Shown: piece after piece, positions 29,221 to 38,685 of the stretch | How positions within the stretch are numbered: the first letter of the stretch is position 1 | How the letters are laid out: every line of letters starts with the position of its first letter | Translations under genes and position numbers: made by a program | Notes under the pieces: model-generated | What the model was told of the DNA's origin: nothing | Databases searched by the model: none | The model's input: only the letters and a program-made list of their open reading frames with translations | Assembly (NCBI RefSeq): GCF_030362795.1 | Contig: NZ_JAUCBM010000001.1 | Location: 992,001 to 1,056,000, forward strand | Reading direction: 5' to 3' | Length of the DNA: 64,000 bases | From: Pseudochrobactrum kiredjianiae | Lineage (GTDB): Bacteria > Pseudomonadota > Alphaproteobacteria > Rhizobiales > Rhizobiaceae

Positions 29221-29413
29221 TAACAAACAATTATCAGTGATTGCCGCATATTTTCTGCCGTGCTAAGGCACTGCATTGAAATATTTTGTCGGCAGTTAAA
29301 ATCTGCGGTCATGCCTTGGAGTTGCCGGAAAGAGCGGATAACGCCATAATGGTGTGAAGTTTATTGTAGTTGTGGTTGGGTAATCTGGCCGAATACGGAT
29401 AAAAGTGGTGCTC

Positions 29414-30082
29414 ATGAAGATTGAAGGACGCATTCTCGCTTTCGCAACAGTGCTGGCCAGTTTAGGGCTTGCCGGTTGCGTGTCCGATCCGACCTATGGA
29501 ACAGGCAAGTCAGCCAGCTCGCAATTGCTGGATGATATGTCGTCGATTGCTACAATCGGCCCGAAAACGAAAAGCGGTATTGAGTATAAGCCGCGTCCTG
29601 ATCTGGTGAAGCCGGTTGCAGGACAGAAAGAAAACCTGCCGCAGCCACAGCAGAGTGTTGCCAGTGCCGGTGATCCTTCATGGCCGGAATCACCGGAAGA
29701 GCGCCGCAAGCGTCTGCGTTCGGAAATTGAAGCGAACCGCGATAATCCGAACTTTGTTTCGCCGATTGCGCCGGATAGCCCGAGCGATTTCACACCGCGC
29801 CGTCAGATTTTGCCAAGCGGTTCGAGCCGTCGTGAAGAATATGCAGCGCGCGATTCCGTTGCAAATCCGGCTGCTGTTGCTGCTGCCAAGCAGGCACAGA
29901 AAGATCGCTCCGGCGGTTCTGCGACACAGCGTAAATATCTGAGTGAGCCGCCAATCAGCTATCGTAAGCCTGAAGCTTCTGCAACTGCCGGTGACTTGGG
30001 TGAAGATGAGGCGAAAAAAGAACGTCGCCGTAAGGCCGAGGCTACCGGTTCAAAGAGCTGGCGCGATAAGCTGGGTCTCTGA
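29414..30082 (+). CDS. Putative lipoprotein
   Basis: 222 residues from ATG 29414. Signal peptide with lipobox LAGC (lipidated cysteine near residue 21). The mature part is polar and low in complexity: proline-, serine- and arginine-rich (SWPESPEERRKRLRSEIEAN, NPAAVAAAKQAQKDRSGG) and ends with KKERRRKAEATGSKSWRDKL. No enzyme domain is visible. It is probably anchored in the outer membrane as an alphaproteobacterial lineage-specific protein; function unknown. The frame extends three codons upstream to a GTG. It is followed by a terminator shared with tadA. Confidence 0.8.
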   Translation: MKIEGRILAFATVLASLGLAGCVSDPTYGTGKSASSQLLDDMSSIATIGPKTKSGIEYKPRPDLVKPVAGQKENLPQPQQSVASAGDPSWPESPEERRKRLRSEIEANRDNPNFVSPIAPDSPSDFTPRRQILPSGSSRREEYAARDSVANPAAVAAAKQAQKDRSGGSATQRKYLSEPPISYRKPEASATAGDLGEDEAKKERRRKAEATGSKSWRDKLGL

Positions 30083-30101
30083 TTTTCTAAATATTGTGAA
30101 G

Positions 30102-30132
30102 ATGCCGCAGTTGATAAAACTGCGGCATTTTT
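30102..30132. terminator. Bidirectional terminator between the lipoprotein gene and tadA
   Basis: ATGCCGCAGTT pairs with AACTGCGGCAT, with T run TTTTTA on the plus strand. Its right edge touches the tadA stop codon. Confidence 0.85.
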
Positions 30133-30625
30133 ATTTGCGCTTCTCTTTGAAAAAATCGCGGAGCAGGGCGCTCGCTTCCGCTTCACCGATGCCTGAATAC
30201 ACATCCGGTGCATGATGACAGGTTGGCTGGTTGTAAAAACGGGAGCCATATTCCACACCGCCGCCTTTTGGATCGCTGGATGCATAATAAAGACGGCGGA
30301 TGCGGGCAAAGGAAATCGCTGCCGCACACATAGTGCAGGGTTCCAGCGTTACGTAGAGATCACAGTCGCCCAGCCGCTCATTTGCCAATGTTTCGCAGGC
30401 GATGCGAATGGCAAGAATCTCGGCATGTGCGGTCGGATCATTCATTTCGCGGGTACGATTACCGGCGCGGGCGATGATTTGATTTTTGTGGGTGATGACA
30501 GCGCCAATCGGCACCTCACCTCGGGCACCGGCAGCACGCGCTTCATCCATGGCAATTTGCATGGGGGATTGTGGATTTTGACGGTTCAGACCACCAGAAT
30601 GACTGCCAGTTGCGTTTTTTTGCAT
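30131..30625 (-). CDS. tadA: tRNA-specific adenosine deaminase
   Basis: Deaminates A34 to inosine in tRNA-Arg(ACG). The cytidine-deaminase fold motifs are present: TAHAEILAI (zinc histidine and proton-shuttle glutamate) and LEPCTMCAAAISFARI (two zinc cysteines). The family segments GEVPIGAVI and PKGGGVEYGSRFY are also there. 164 residues from ATG 30625; a start at the internal methionine MQIAMDEARAAG (143 residues) would be equally family-like, and neither has a good ribosome binding site. It faces the rluB-like gene divergently, with an R-B repeat between. Confidence 0.93.
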   Translation of the reverse strand: MQKNATGSHSGGLNRQNPQSPMQIAMDEARAAGARGEVPIGAVITHKNQIIARAGNRTREMNDPTAHAEILAIRIACETLANERLGDCDLYVTLEPCTMCAAAISFARIRRLYYASSDPKGGGVEYGSRFYNQPTCHHAPDVYSGIGEAEASALLRDFFKEKRK

Positions 30626-30763
30626 ATTGTGCGGCAGCCTTTCAGATATTTTGCTCGCAAGCTTGAAGATGATTTGTTAGAGCGTAACTTTAATAAGGTG
30701 TGTAGCATAAGAGCTGCGCTGCAATAATGTCAGCTTTATCCTAAATTTTGCCAAACCGGAATG

Positions 30764-30877
30764 GTTTAGCATGGCGCATATCCGGTGAAATTGCATAGCG
30801 GTTTTGCAGGAGGCAATGCATAAGAGTAAAGAGATGGAGCAATTCGGGCGATACCGTTTTTAACGGAATTGCTCTGA
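30764..30877 (+). repeat. R-B palindromic element, copy 1
   Basis: Contains TAGCGGTTTTGCAGGAGGCA followed by ATGCATAAGAG and a final hairpin (GGAGCAATTC ... GGAATTGCTC). The order and core GCGGTTTTGC match 38686-38791 and 45196-45300. It fills most of the tadA/rluB intergenic region. Confidence 0.55.
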
Positions 30878-30957
30878 TTTTGCGGCAGGGCTTTCCGCAA
30901 CCTGATTTTCTATATTTGATTGCCGGGCACAAATGCCGGTGAAAGGCTGATATTCTG

Positions 30958-33057
30958 ATGACCCGTGATGATCACGATAATGAACGTGGCAAACGTCCTT
31001 TTGTAAAACGCGAAGGTTCGCGTGATGACAGAGGTTCTGACCGCCCGCGCCGTTTTGATGGTGACAAGCCGCGCAACTTTGAATCCCGCGGCGACAAACC
31101 ACGCAGTTTCGAACCTTGTGGTGATAAGCCACGTAATTTCGAACCAAGAGGCGATAAGTCCCGTGGTTTTGAATCCAGAGGCGATAAGCCCCGTAACTTT
31201 GAATCCAGAGGCGATAAGCCTCAGGGCTTTGCTTCTCGTTCAGACAAGCCTCGTGGTTTTGATATGACTGCCCAAGGTGATGAAGGTGAACGTATTGCCA
31301 AGCGTTTGGCACGCGTTGGTATTGCTTCGCGTCGTGAAGCGGAAAGCATGATCGCTGCCGGTCGCGTTGCCGTAAACGGCAAAGTGCTGACCAGCCCTGC
31401 GGTCAATGTTCAGCGTTCAGACAGAATTACTGTTGATAATAAAGTACTCCAGCAGGCAGAGCGTACACGTTTGTGGCTCTATCATAAGCCTGCCGGTCTG
31501 GTGACTACCAATCGTGATCCGGAAGGTCGCCCGACAGTGTTTGATGCGCTGCCGGAAGAATTACCGCGCGTTCTCTCGGTTGGTCGTCTTGATATTAATA
31601 CAGAAGGCCTGCTGCTGCTGACCAATGATGGCGGCCTGTCCCGCGTGCTGGAATTGCCTGCAACAGGCTGGCTGCGCCGTTACCGCGTGCGCGCTCATGG
31701 TTCCGTCACACAGGCGCAGCTTGATGAATTGAAGAATGGTATTGCCGTTGACGGCGTATTCTATGGCTCGATTGAAGCAACGCTTGAGCGTGAGCAGGGC
31801 TCCAATGTTTGGCTGAATATCGGTCTGCGCGAAGGTAAAAACCGCGAAGTTAAAAATATTCTCGGTGCCCTCGGTCTAGCAGTATCCCGTCTGATCCGCG
31901 TTTCTTTCGGACCTTTCCAGCTCGGAGATCTCGAAGAAGGTGCAGTGCGCGAAATTCGCGGCCGCACGCTGCGCGATCAGCTGGGTGAGAAACTGGTGGA
32001 AGATTCCGGTGCGGATTTTGATGCGCCGATTTACAATGAATTCTCCAATGTTGCTGTACAGGGCGAGTTGCCGCATCGTATGCAGCGTTTTGATGCCTAT
32101 GAGGATCGCAGCAGCGAACCGGTTGAAGAAGCACGTCCGCGTTATAAATCAGACTGGATTTCCAGCAGCGGCGAGGGTGACAAAAAAGGCCGTGGCGGTA
32201 AGGGCGGTTTCCGCGGTGCTCCGCGTGGCGAAGATCGCGGTGCGTTCCGTAGCGAGCGTCGCGCTGCTTCGGGTGGTGAAGATGGCCGCAGTGAGTCGCG
32301 TGGCGCTCCTCGTGAAGAAGGTCGCGGTGAATTCCGCAGTGCGCCTCGTGATGGTGAACGTAAACCTTTCCAGCGCGACCGCGATGGTAAAAACTGGCGC
32401 GAAGACGGTCTTGCCCGTCTCAGCACATCAGCACCACGCTCCGGTGGTTTTGACAAGCCGCGCGGTGGTCGTTCTGATAAGGGCGAAGATAAATTCGGCT
32501 CACAGCCGCAGCGTCCGCGTGGCGTAAATGTGTGGATGGCACCGGGCGCAAAAGCCTATAATTCGTCATCCAAACCTACACCTGGTGAAGATCGCCGTCA
32601 TGGTCGTGATGGTGAAGACCGTCCGCAGCGTTCAGAAGGTGGCCGTGGTTATCAGGAGCGCTCCGGCGGTCGTGGCGATGGCCGTAATGATAGTCGTGGT
32701 GAAGATCGTTCCGGCTATAAGCGTCAGGGTTTCCGTCGTGACGATGAAGGCCGTGATGGTTTCAAGCGTGAAGGTTTCCGCTCAGACAATCGTCGTTCCA
32801 ATGATGCCGGTGATCGCCCGGCACGCGAAGAACGCCGTTTCTCCGGCGAACGTTCTTACGACAAAAAGCCGTTTGGCGAACGTACAGGCGGCGACAAACC
32901 ATTCCGTGGCAAGCCTGAGGGCGGTCGTGGTGGCAAGCCGTTTGGCAAAGGCCCGCAAGGTGGCAGGCCATCGGGTGGCCGTCCTTCGACACCTCGCGGT
33001 GATGGCCCCCGCGGTGCAGGCCCTCGTGGCAACGGACCACGCGGAGATAAGCGTTAA
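30958..33057 (+). CDS. RluB/RsuA-family pseudouridine synthase with long disordered extensions
   Basis: 699 residues. Residues 1-105 are charged and contain a decapeptide tandem repeat (GDKPRNFESR type, residues 35-102). An S4 RNA-binding domain follows (about 108-165, ERIAKRLARVGIASRREAES). Then comes the catalytic domain with LSVGRLDINTEGLLLLTND (catalytic aspartate D212) and LREGKNREVKNILGALGL. From about residue 375 to the end the protein is Arg/Gly/Asp-rich and repetitive (RGD, GGRP, DKPF). The core is the RluB type, which modifies 23S rRNA near position 2605; the tail is probably an RNA-binding disordered region. Its stop overlaps the rsmD start (TAATG). Symbol rluB is likely but the exact target is inferred. 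Confidence 0.92.
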   Translation: MTRDDHDNERGKRPFVKREGSRDDRGSDRPRRFDGDKPRNFESRGDKPRSFEPCGDKPRNFEPRGDKSRGFESRGDKPRNFESRGDKPQGFASRSDKPRGFDMTAQGDEGERIAKRLARVGIASRREAESMIAAGRVAVNGKVLTSPAVNVQRSDRITVDNKVLQQAERTRLWLYHKPAGLVTTNRDPEGRPTVFDALPEELPRVLSVGRLDINTEGLLLLTNDGGLSRVLELPATGWLRRYRVRAHGSVTQAQLDELKNGIAVDGVFYGSIEATLEREQGSNVWLNIGLREGKNREVKNILGALGLAVSRLIRVSFGPFQLGDLEEGAVREIRGRTLRDQLGEKLVEDSGADFDAPIYNEFSNVAVQGELPHRMQRFDAYEDRSSEPVEEARPRYKSDWISSSGEGDKKGRGGKGGFRGAPRGEDRGAFRSERRAASGGEDGRSESRGAPREEGRGEFRSAPRDGERKPFQRDRDGKNWREDGLARLSTSAPRSGGFDKPRGGRSDKGEDKFGSQPQRPRGVNVWMAPGAKAYNSSSKPTPGEDRRHGRDGEDRPQRSEGGRGYQERSGGRGDGRNDSRGEDRSGYKRQGFRRDDEGRDGFKREGFRSDNRRSNDAGDRPAREERRFSGERSYDKKPFGERTGGDKPFRGKPEGGRGGKPFGKGPQGGRPSGGRPSTPRGDGPRGAGPRGNGPRGDKR
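31060..31263 (+). repeat. 30-bp in-frame tandem repeat in the pseudouridine synthase gene
   Basis: Six full units and one partial unit of ten codons, consensus GDKPR[NSG]FE[SP]R. Units differ at several synonymous and non-synonymous positions, so the array is not recent. One unit carries a cysteine (FEPC). Confidence 0.9.
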
Positions 33058-33611
33058 TGCGCATTGTTGGCGGCAAATTCCGCGGTCGTGCACTGGTAAC
33101 GCCGGAAAGCTCTGCAATCCGGCCAACCAGTGACCGGACACGCGAAAGCCTGTTCAATATTATCTCTCATGGTTTTCGTGAGAAGCTGGACAATACACGG
33201 GTGCTGGACTTGTTTGCCGGCACTGGTGCTTTGGGTCTTGAGGCAATGTCGCGTGGTTGCCGCTATACGGTTTTCGTCGAGGAATCGGTCGAAGGTCGCG
33301 GGCTTCTGCGTCAGAATGTTGAAGCCTTCGGTCTTCAGGGGCATACAAAAGTGTTTCGCCGTAATGCCACGGCATTGGGTCCGACCGGCACAATGGGCGA
33401 TTTTGATCTGGTTTTTGCCGATCCGCCTTATGGCAAAGGTTTGGGCGAGCAGGCCTTTATTTCCGCACTTGAGGGCGGCTGGCTCAAGCCGGATTCGCTG
33501 CTGGTGCTGGAAGAAGTGTCAGAAGCCGTCATTACATTGGATGACCGGTTTATTCTGCGGGATGAGCGGAATTACGGGATCACAACAATAAGATTGTATG
33601 AACTGGCCTGA
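33057..33611 (+). CDS. rsmD: 16S rRNA (guanine-966-N2)-methyltransferase
   Basis: Methylates G966 of 16S rRNA using SAM. 184 residues. It begins MRIVGGKFRGRALVTPESSA and RPTSDRTRESLFNII; the SAM-binding motif is VLDLFAGTGALGLEAMSRG and the catalytic motif is LVFADPPYGKG (ADPPY variant of NPPY). The start codon overlaps the stop of the pseudouridine synthase gene, so two rRNA-modifying enzymes are translationally coupled. A terminator follows. Confidence 0.95.
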   Translation: MRIVGGKFRGRALVTPESSAIRPTSDRTRESLFNIISHGFREKLDNTRVLDLFAGTGALGLEAMSRGCRYTVFVEESVEGRGLLRQNVEAFGLQGHTKVFRRNATALGPTGTMGDFDLVFADPPYGKGLGEQAFISALEGGWLKPDSLLVLEEVSEAVITLDDRFILRDERNYGITTIRLYELA

Positions 33612-33631
33612 AAAACATCTGATTAAAATGT

Positions 33632-33660
33632 AAAATGCCCGCTGTATAGCGGGCATTTTT
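33632..33660 (+). terminator. Terminator of the rluB-like/rsmD operon
   Basis: AAAATGCCCGCT pairs with AGCGGGCATTTTT over a GTAT loop, with a T run; 21 bases past the rsmD stop. Confidence 0.9.
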
Positions 33661-33802
33661 CGTTATAGGGCGACACTCCCAATTCAGTGGGGTCTATTGT
33701 TAAATTATTGTCATGATGACATAATTTTTGATGGAAGGTTGCGAATTCGCCGCAATCTCGTTTAATTAAGGGTGTTTTGCAAAACAGGAAGGGACACTTT
33801 TC

Positions 33803-35371
33803 GTGCCATATCTATCCTTTTGCCGGCAGATGGTCAGCACTTCCATGCTGGCGCTGCTTGTCAGTTCTGCGGCTGTGGGCGCTACTCACGCGCAAGCTGC
33901 CAAACCGGCTGTTGCGCCTGTTACCACAACGCAGGAAAAACCGGCCAATGATAACCAGCCGGATGCTTTGCCCGAAATTAAAACGCAGACCGGTGTCAGC
34001 AGCTTTCAGCTCGCCAATGGTCTGGATGTTGTGGTGATACCCGATCATCGCGCACCTGTGGTCACGCAGATGGTGTGGTACCGTGTGGGTGCTGCTGATG
34101 AGCAGGAGGGTGTTTCCGGTATTGCCCATTTTCTTGAACACCTGATGTTCAAAGGCACCAAGAATGTTCCGGCAGGTGAGTTCTCTGCAAAAGTTGCAGC
34201 GATAGGCGGACAGGAAAACGCTTTCACCTCTTCAGATTATACCGGCTATTACCAGCAGATCGCTCCCGATGCGCTGGAAATGGTGATGAAATATGAATCT
34301 GATCGCATGGCCAATCTGGTGCTGACGGATGAGGTCATCAAACCGGAACGGGATGTGATCCTTGAAGAACGCCGCATGCGCGTGGACAGCAATCCTTCAG
34401 CGATGCTGCGTGAAGAAGTCAGTGCCACAACTTTCTATAATCATCCTTATCGTCGCCCGATTATCGGCTGGCAGCAGGAAATGGAAAAACTAAGCCTTAA
34501 TGATGCGATTGGTTTTTACGAGCGTTACTACACGCCGAATAACGCCATTCTCGTGGTCGCCGGTGATGTGACACCGGAGCGGGTGCGCGATCTGGCGTTG
34601 AGCACCTATGGTAAACTGCCGAAGCGCTTTGAAGTAGCGCCGCGTATTCGCCCGCAGGAACCTGAAAAGCATACAGCACGGACTGTCATTTTGCGCGATG
34701 CGCGTGTAAACCAGCCATCCTATAATTCCACATGGGTGGTGCCGTCTTATATCAATGCCAAGGCTAAGGGCCGTGAAGGTGATGCCGAAGCGCTTGATCT
34801 GCTTGGTGAAATTCTTGGTGGCGGTATTCGCAGCCGTCTTTATCAGGAACTGGTGGTTGAACAGGGGCTTGCCGCCAGCGCCGGTGCTTATTATGCCGGT
34901 GATGCGTTGGATGACGGCACGTTCATGATCTATGGCTCACCGCGTGGTGATGCCACACTGGAAGACGTGCAGACGGCCGCGAATGTGGAAGTTGACCGTC
35001 TTATCGCAGAAGGTGTGACTGAAACTGAGCTTAATCAGGCGCGTAACCGCTTCCTCAAGGCAATGATTTTTGCCCGTGACAGCCAGACCGGCATGGCGCG
35101 GATTTATGGTTCTTCGCTGGCGACTGGTCAGACCGTGGATGATGTTCTGGGCTGGCCGGATAAAATCCGCGCCGTGAAACCGGAGCAAATCCGCGACGTG
35201 GCACAACGCTATCTGAAACCTTCTATTGAAGTGACCGGCTATTTGTTGCCATCGGCTGAGCAGAAAACAACCGAAACCCAGCCAGCGGCAAAACCGGCTG
35301 CGGGCGGTAAGGCTGAGGCAGGTGCTGCTGAAGGTAAGCCGAAAGATGCAAAATCAGAGGTGAAAAAATAA
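33803..35371 (+). CDS. M16-family zinc protease, catalytic partner
   Basis: 522 residues from GTG 33803, supported by AGGAAGGG about ten bases upstream. An N-terminal signal peptide (SMLALLVSSAAVGATHAQA) indicates export to the periplasm. The inverted zinc motif HxxEH is intact at H109-F-L-E112-H113 (HFLEHLMFKGT), and the third ligand lies in DVILEERRMRVD. Two M16 domains are followed by an Ala/Lys-rich tail (from about 490). Its stop overlaps the start of the second M16 gene (TAATG), as in heterodimeric M16B proteases. Substrates are probably peptides or signal peptides, by family analogy. Confidence 0.93.
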   Translation: MPYLSFCRQMVSTSMLALLVSSAAVGATHAQAAKPAVAPVTTTQEKPANDNQPDALPEIKTQTGVSSFQLANGLDVVVIPDHRAPVVTQMVWYRVGAADEQEGVSGIAHFLEHLMFKGTKNVPAGEFSAKVAAIGGQENAFTSSDYTGYYQQIAPDALEMVMKYESDRMANLVLTDEVIKPERDVILEERRMRVDSNPSAMLREEVSATTFYNHPYRRPIIGWQQEMEKLSLNDAIGFYERYYTPNNAILVVAGDVTPERVRDLALSTYGKLPKRFEVAPRIRPQEPEKHTARTVILRDARVNQPSYNSTWVVPSYINAKAKGREGDAEALDLLGEILGGGIRSRLYQELVVEQGLAASAGAYYAGDALDDGTFMIYGSPRGDATLEDVQTAANVEVDRLIAEGVTETELNQARNRFLKAMIFARDSQTGMARIYGSSLATGQTVDDVLGWPDKIRAVKPEQIRDVAQRYLKPSIEVTGYLLPSAEQKTTETQPAAKPAAGGKAEAGAAEGKPKDAKSEVKK

Positions 35372-36732
35372 TGGTCTATTCTCTTCACTCTGAAACAGGG
35401 TTCAGCAAAGCTGCCCCTGTTCGCGGCAAGACTGTGTTCGGCCTTAAAGCGGCTCTTGCCGGTGCTTTCGCACTGTTGGCAACGCTACCGGCCTTTGCGC
35501 TGGATATTCAGGAAGTGACTTCACCAAAGGGTATCAAAGCGTGGCTGGTGGAAGATGGCAGCGTGCCGCTGATTTCCATACGCTTTTCTTTCAAAGGCGG
35601 CAGCGCACAGGACCCTGTGGGCAAAGAAGGACTGGCTAATCTGATGACCGGCCTGTTCGATGAAGGTGCGGGCGATATGCCATCCGATGCCTATCAGGAG
35701 CGGCTGGATAATATTGGTGCGGAGATGAGCTTCAGCGCCAGTCAGGACAATATTTCCGGCGGCATGCGTATGCTGAAGGAAAACAGTCCTGCGGCTTTCG
35801 ACATGCTGGCGCTGGCAATCCAGAAGCCACGTTTTGATCAGGTTGCGATTGACCGTATTCGTTCGCAGATTGTTACCGGTATCAAAGCATCTCAGAATGA
35901 CCCGTCAACCATTGCAGCACAGAAGTTTGCGGAAGTGCTCTATGGCAAGCATCCTTATGCACGCCGTGACGAGGGCACAGTGCAGACGCTGGAAGCAATT
36001 ACCCGCGAAGATTTGCTGGATGCCCATAAGAAACTGTTTGGCAAAGACCAGCTGAAAATCGGCGTGGTTGGTGCCATCAGCGCCAAAGAACTGGCACCGT
36101 TGCTGGATAAATTATTCGGTGACTTGCAGGATAAAGCCGATCTCAAGCCGGTCGAAATGGCCAAGCTGGCATTGGGTGCTACAACCTCTGTGACCTATGA
36201 TCTGCCACAGACAACGGTTAGTCTGGTTTATCCGGGTGTTAAGCGCAGCGATAAAGACTTCTTCGCGGCCTATCTGATGAATCAGGTGCTGGGCGTTGGC
36301 TTCACATCGCGTCTTTATAATGAAGTGCGTGAAAAACGTGGTCTGGCCTATACGGTTGGTTCCGGTCTTAGCGGACAAGATTATTCCAACAGCCTCAATA
36401 TCTCGACCGGCACACGCCCGGACCGCGCGCAGCAAAGTCTGGATGTGATCCGTGCGGAAGTCGCCCGCATGGCAAAATCCGGCGTGACTGAGGAAGAGCT
36501 GGCATCAGCCAAGAGCTTTGCAATCGGTGCCTACGCGATCAACAATCTGGATTCGTCCGTAGCTGTTGCCCGCACTTTGGTTGGCTTGCAGGAGCAAAAT
36601 CTCGGGCGCGACTATATTGATCGTCGTGGTGATCTCATCAATGCTGTGACAGTTGATGACGTGAAAGCCGTTGCCGCAAAACTGCTCAAGGCTGATCCGG
36701 CTATTTTGATGGTTGGACCCAGCCTGAATTAA
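35371..36732 (+). CDS. M16-family protein lacking the zinc motif (partner subunit)
   Basis: 453 residues, exported (LKAALAGAFALLATLPAFA). It aligns in plan with the gene before it, but the HxxEH site is replaced by GLANLMTGLFDEGAG, so it cannot bind catalytic zinc. The substrate-binding R/Y motif of inactive partners is seen at EKRGLAYTVGSGL. It probably forms a heterodimer with the upstream protein, like mitochondrial processing peptidase and the M16B pairs of other bacteria. The ATG overlaps the upstream stop; GAGG precedes it. Confidence 0.93.
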   Translation: MVYSLHSETGFSKAAPVRGKTVFGLKAALAGAFALLATLPAFALDIQEVTSPKGIKAWLVEDGSVPLISIRFSFKGGSAQDPVGKEGLANLMTGLFDEGAGDMPSDAYQERLDNIGAEMSFSASQDNISGGMRMLKENSPAAFDMLALAIQKPRFDQVAIDRIRSQIVTGIKASQNDPSTIAAQKFAEVLYGKHPYARRDEGTVQTLEAITREDLLDAHKKLFGKDQLKIGVVGAISAKELAPLLDKLFGDLQDKADLKPVEMAKLALGATTSVTYDLPQTTVSLVYPGVKRSDKDFFAAYLMNQVLGVGFTSRLYNEVREKRGLAYTVGSGLSGQDYSNSLNISTGTRPDRAQQSLDVIRAEVARMAKSGVTEEELASAKSFAIGAYAINNLDSSVAVARTLVGLQEQNLGRDYIDRRGDLINAVTVDDVKAVAAKLLKADPAILMVGPSLN

Positions 36733-36753
36733 TAGGGTTGATAGCTTCACAAG

Positions 36754-36790
36754 AAAACGGCGCGGTGGTCATCCACCGCGCCGTTTTTTT
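36754..36790. terminator. Bidirectional terminator between the M16 pair and the Kef gene
   Basis: AAAACGGCGCGGTGG pairs perfectly with CCACCGCGCCGTTTT over a TCAT loop, followed by further T. Confidence 0.93.
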
Positions 36791-36806
36791 GATCTATCCC
36801 TAATGT

Positions 36807-38666
36807 TTAGTTCGTTGCCGGTGCGGTTGATAAATCCGCAACCGGATAAGTTTCCGCAGGGGCAATGGTTTCTTCCGTTGCCTTGTCGAGCGGAACCGCA
36901 GAGCGGGTTGGCTTGATCAGTGGCTCTGGTGTAACCGGCTTATTGAACAGCAGGTGACGACCGGCCAAAATACCTTCCGAGGCTTGCACATAGAGGCGGT
37001 CTTCATCGCGCTGGCGCACATCATCAGCGATAGCGTGGGCTTCATCTTCGCCCATACCAAGTGCTTCCAGTGTTTTACGTCCAAATAGCAGGCCGGATTC
37101 AAAGGTTTCACGCAGCTCGTAATCCACGCCTTTGGCGCGCAGTTGCAGCGTATGCTCACGGTCAAAAGAGCGGACATAAAGTTTCACGTCCGGAAACTCA
37201 GTCTGAATGAGGTCGACGATACGATCAGTGATCTCTTTTTTCTCCGTACAGATCGCGACCAGTTTGGCTTTGCGGATACCTGCCATTTCCAGCACGTCTT
37301 TACGCTGTCCGTCACCGAAATAGATACGGAAACCGAAACGACCCGCCGCGCGGATTTTATTGGCGGAATTATCAATCACCGTCACATCTGAACCACCGGC
37401 GAGCAAAATTTGCGAGGCAATCTGCCCGTAACGGGAAAAGCCGATCATCAGGACATCGGAACCGGCACCCTCAAAATCTTCATCAATGCCGTCCTCTTGT
37501 TTCGAGGCTGATAGCAAGCGGTTGCCTATGGAAACCGAGAGCGGTGTCAGCGCCATAGAAATGGTGATGGCAGCAATCAGTTCTGATGCCAGCGCATCGG
37601 TGATAACAGCGGCGGCACTGGCAGCGGAGAACAGCACGAATGCAAATTCACCACCCTGCGGTAGCAGGAAGGCGACTTTAATCGCATCATTATGCGTGCT
37701 GCGGAAAATACGGCATAGAATGTATATCACCGCGATTTTGGTGACGATGATCACCGGTACCGAGAGCAGGATCATCAGCCAGTTGTCGAGAATGACAACC
37801 AGATTGAGCGACAGACCGACCGCAACAAAGAACAGGCCGAGGAAAATACCACGGAACGGCTCAACGTCTGCGGCCAGTTCGTGACGGTAAGACGAATCTG
37901 CCAGCAGAACACCGGCAATGAAGGCACCCATCGCCATGGAAAGTCCTGCGGCTTCCATCAGCGTTGCCGAGCCTAGAACCACAAACAGCGCGGCGGCGAT
38001 CATCACTTCACGCGCACCGGTATTGCCGATGATGCGGAACATCGGGTTCAGCAGGTAGCGACCTGCAATAATCAGAATGATAATGGCACCAAGGGCAGCG
38101 GCAACATGGAAATTGGCGGCACTCTGCGAACCTTCACCCGGAGACAATGCGGGTATCAGTGCCAGAATAGGGACGATGGCCAGATCCTGAAAAAGCAGAA
38201 TGGCAAAAGCTTTTTGGCCGTATTTCTGACTGGTCTCGCCTTTGTCTTCCAGAATTTGCATGGCAAATGCAGTTGAGGAAAGGGCAAAGCCGCAACCGAC
38301 AATAATTGCAGCCGGTACCGGCAGGCCTGCAACATAAATGCCGAGAAAGGCGAGCGCGACAGCACAAAGCGTTACTTGTGCCAGACCAAGGCCAAAAATC
38401 GCATGGCGCATCGACCAGAGACGGGATGGTTTCAGGTCAAGGCCGATGATGAATAGCAGAAACACAACGCCCAGTTCAGAGAAGTGCAGCAGTTCTTCGC
38501 CATCCGTAATAAAACGGGCAATCGGGCCGATAATCACACCGGCAGCCAGATAGCCGAGGACTGTTCCCAGCCCCAGTCGTTTAAACAGCGGAGCGGCAAT
38601 GATCGCTCCGGCGAGGATCATCAGAGTTTGCAGATAAAGACTGCCGATGGAAATATTGTTTTCCAT
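36807..38666 (-). CDS. Kef-type potassium/proton antiporter with RCK domain
   Basis: 619 residues of the CPA2 family in the inner membrane. About the first 390 residues hold 12-13 membrane segments; LGYLAAGVIIGPIARFI, FLLFIIGLDLKPSRLW and FLLPQGGEFAFVLFS are typical KefB/KefC stretches. A TrkA-N/RCK domain follows (DVLMIGFSRYGQIASQILLA), where the third glycine-region residue is serine (GFSRYG). Later comes GDGQRKDVLEMAGIRKAKLV. The last 60 residues are a low-complexity tail. In KefB/C glutathione gates the channel; gshA elsewhere in this window makes the ligand's precursor. No KefF/KefG ancillary gene is adjacent. Confidence 0.93.
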   Translation of the reverse strand: MENNISIGSLYLQTLMILAGAIIAAPLFKRLGLGTVLGYLAAGVIIGPIARFITDGEELLHFSELGVVFLLFIIGLDLKPSRLWSMRHAIFGLGLAQVTLCAVALAFLGIYVAGLPVPAAIIVGCGFALSSTAFAMQILEDKGETSQKYGQKAFAILLFQDLAIVPILALIPALSPGEGSQSAANFHVAAALGAIIILIIAGRYLLNPMFRIIGNTGAREVMIAAALFVVLGSATLMEAAGLSMAMGAFIAGVLLADSSYRHELAADVEPFRGIFLGLFFVAVGLSLNLVVILDNWLMILLSVPVIIVTKIAVIYILCRIFRSTHNDAIKVAFLLPQGGEFAFVLFSAASAAAVITDALASELIAAITISMALTPLSVSIGNRLLSASKQEDGIDEDFEGAGSDVLMIGFSRYGQIASQILLAGGSDVTVIDNSANKIRAAGRFGFRIYFGDGQRKDVLEMAGIRKAKLVAICTEKKEITDRIVDLIQTEFPDVKLYVRSFDREHTLQLRAKGVDYELRETFESGLLFGRKTLEALGMGEDEAHAIADDVRQRDEDRLYVQASEGILAGRHLLFNKPVTPEPLIKPTRSAVPLDKATEETIAPAETYPVADLSTAPATN

Positions 38667-38685
38667 AATTGAAACATCACATATC

